Shown here piece by piece: positions 5,379 through 5,419 of a stretch of 5,419 nucleotides of DNA. This DNA comes from Frankia sp. (GTDB lineage Bacteria > Actinomycetota > Actinomycetes > Frankiales > Frankiaceae). Below the pieces are notes generated by a model. That model had not been told where the DNA came from, made no database searches, and was given only the letters and a program-made list of their open reading frames with translations. Position numbers and translations under genes: made by a program. The stretch spans positions 1-5,419 of the forward strand of contig JADGHD010000372.1 of assembly GCA_019689615.1 (NCBI GenBank), given 5' to 3'. Numbering within the stretch: the first letter of the stretch is position 1; every line of letters begins with the position of its first letter.

Positions 5379-5419
5379 CAGTCTCTTATACACATCACCG
5401 AGCCCACGAGACGGAGCTA
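5379..5419 (+). other. Untrimmed Illumina Nextera adapter (not genomic)
   Basis: Positions 5379-5397 match the 19-base Tn5 mosaic end used in Nextera libraries (CTGTCTCTTATACACATCT) except for two T-to-A differences at 5380 and 5397. Then 5398-5412 is exactly CCGAGCCCACGAGAC, the rest of the read-2 transposase adapter. The last seven bases, GGAGCTA, occupy the i7 index position and match the start of an index I recall as N718 (GGAGCTAC). Genomic sequence ends at about 5378. Confidence 0.96.

Noticed and set aside
5379..5397. Natural Tn5-type transposon end or insertion site
   Set aside because: The match is to the engineered 19-base mosaic end and is followed directly by Nextera adapter and index sequence at a contig end.

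Overview
The window is a fragment of a very GC-rich actinobacterial chromosome. Codon third positions are almost all G or C, a mycothiol-dependent-type enzyme is encoded, and the gene set (variant serine hydroxymethyltransferase, DUF5996 protein, secreted SlpD/Tap-like peptidase, MDMPI-fold protein) is typical of Frankia, Streptomyces or Pseudonocardia relatives. Genus cannot be fixed from this alone; a Frankia-like organism is my best guess. Both window ends look like contig ends. The left edge is about 70 bases with no A or T and an 11-G run. The right edge is about 40 bases of Illumina Nextera transposase adapter that was not trimmed.

Layout from left to right: glyA on the minus strand (stop 78, start 1340). 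Next is a 438-bp divergent intergenic region that carries, on the glyA side, a -10-like element, a ZTP (pfl-motif) riboswitch aptamer, hairpins that could be its expression platform, and a strong Shine-Dalgarno. On the other side it holds a perfect 6-6-6 inverted repeat and the ribosome binding site of a DUF5996 gene (plus strand, 1779-2786). That gene converges on a secreted alpha/beta-hydrolase peptidase (minus strand, 2852-4474, GTG start) across a 65-bp gap with a GC-rich hairpin. A 145-bp divergent region with an AT-richer promoter pocket separates the peptidase from a mycothiol-dependent maleylpyruvate isomerase family protein (plus strand, GTG 4620 to stop 5339). A GC hairpin and then adapter sequence follow.

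The four genes do not form one pathway: they alternate in strand and each probably has its own promoter. The clearest regulatory story is glyA. Its transcript starts almost exactly at a ZTP riboswitch, which senses ZTP/ZMP as a signal of 10-formyl-tetrahydrofolate shortage and would adjust one-carbon unit production from serine. I see no mobile element, CRISPR array, tRNA or rRNA, and no convincing new multi-gene system. The most rewarding items are the riboswitch with its unresolved expression platform, the atypical SHMT active-site motifs, the uncharacterised histidine-rich DUF5996 protein, and the technical artefacts at the two ends.
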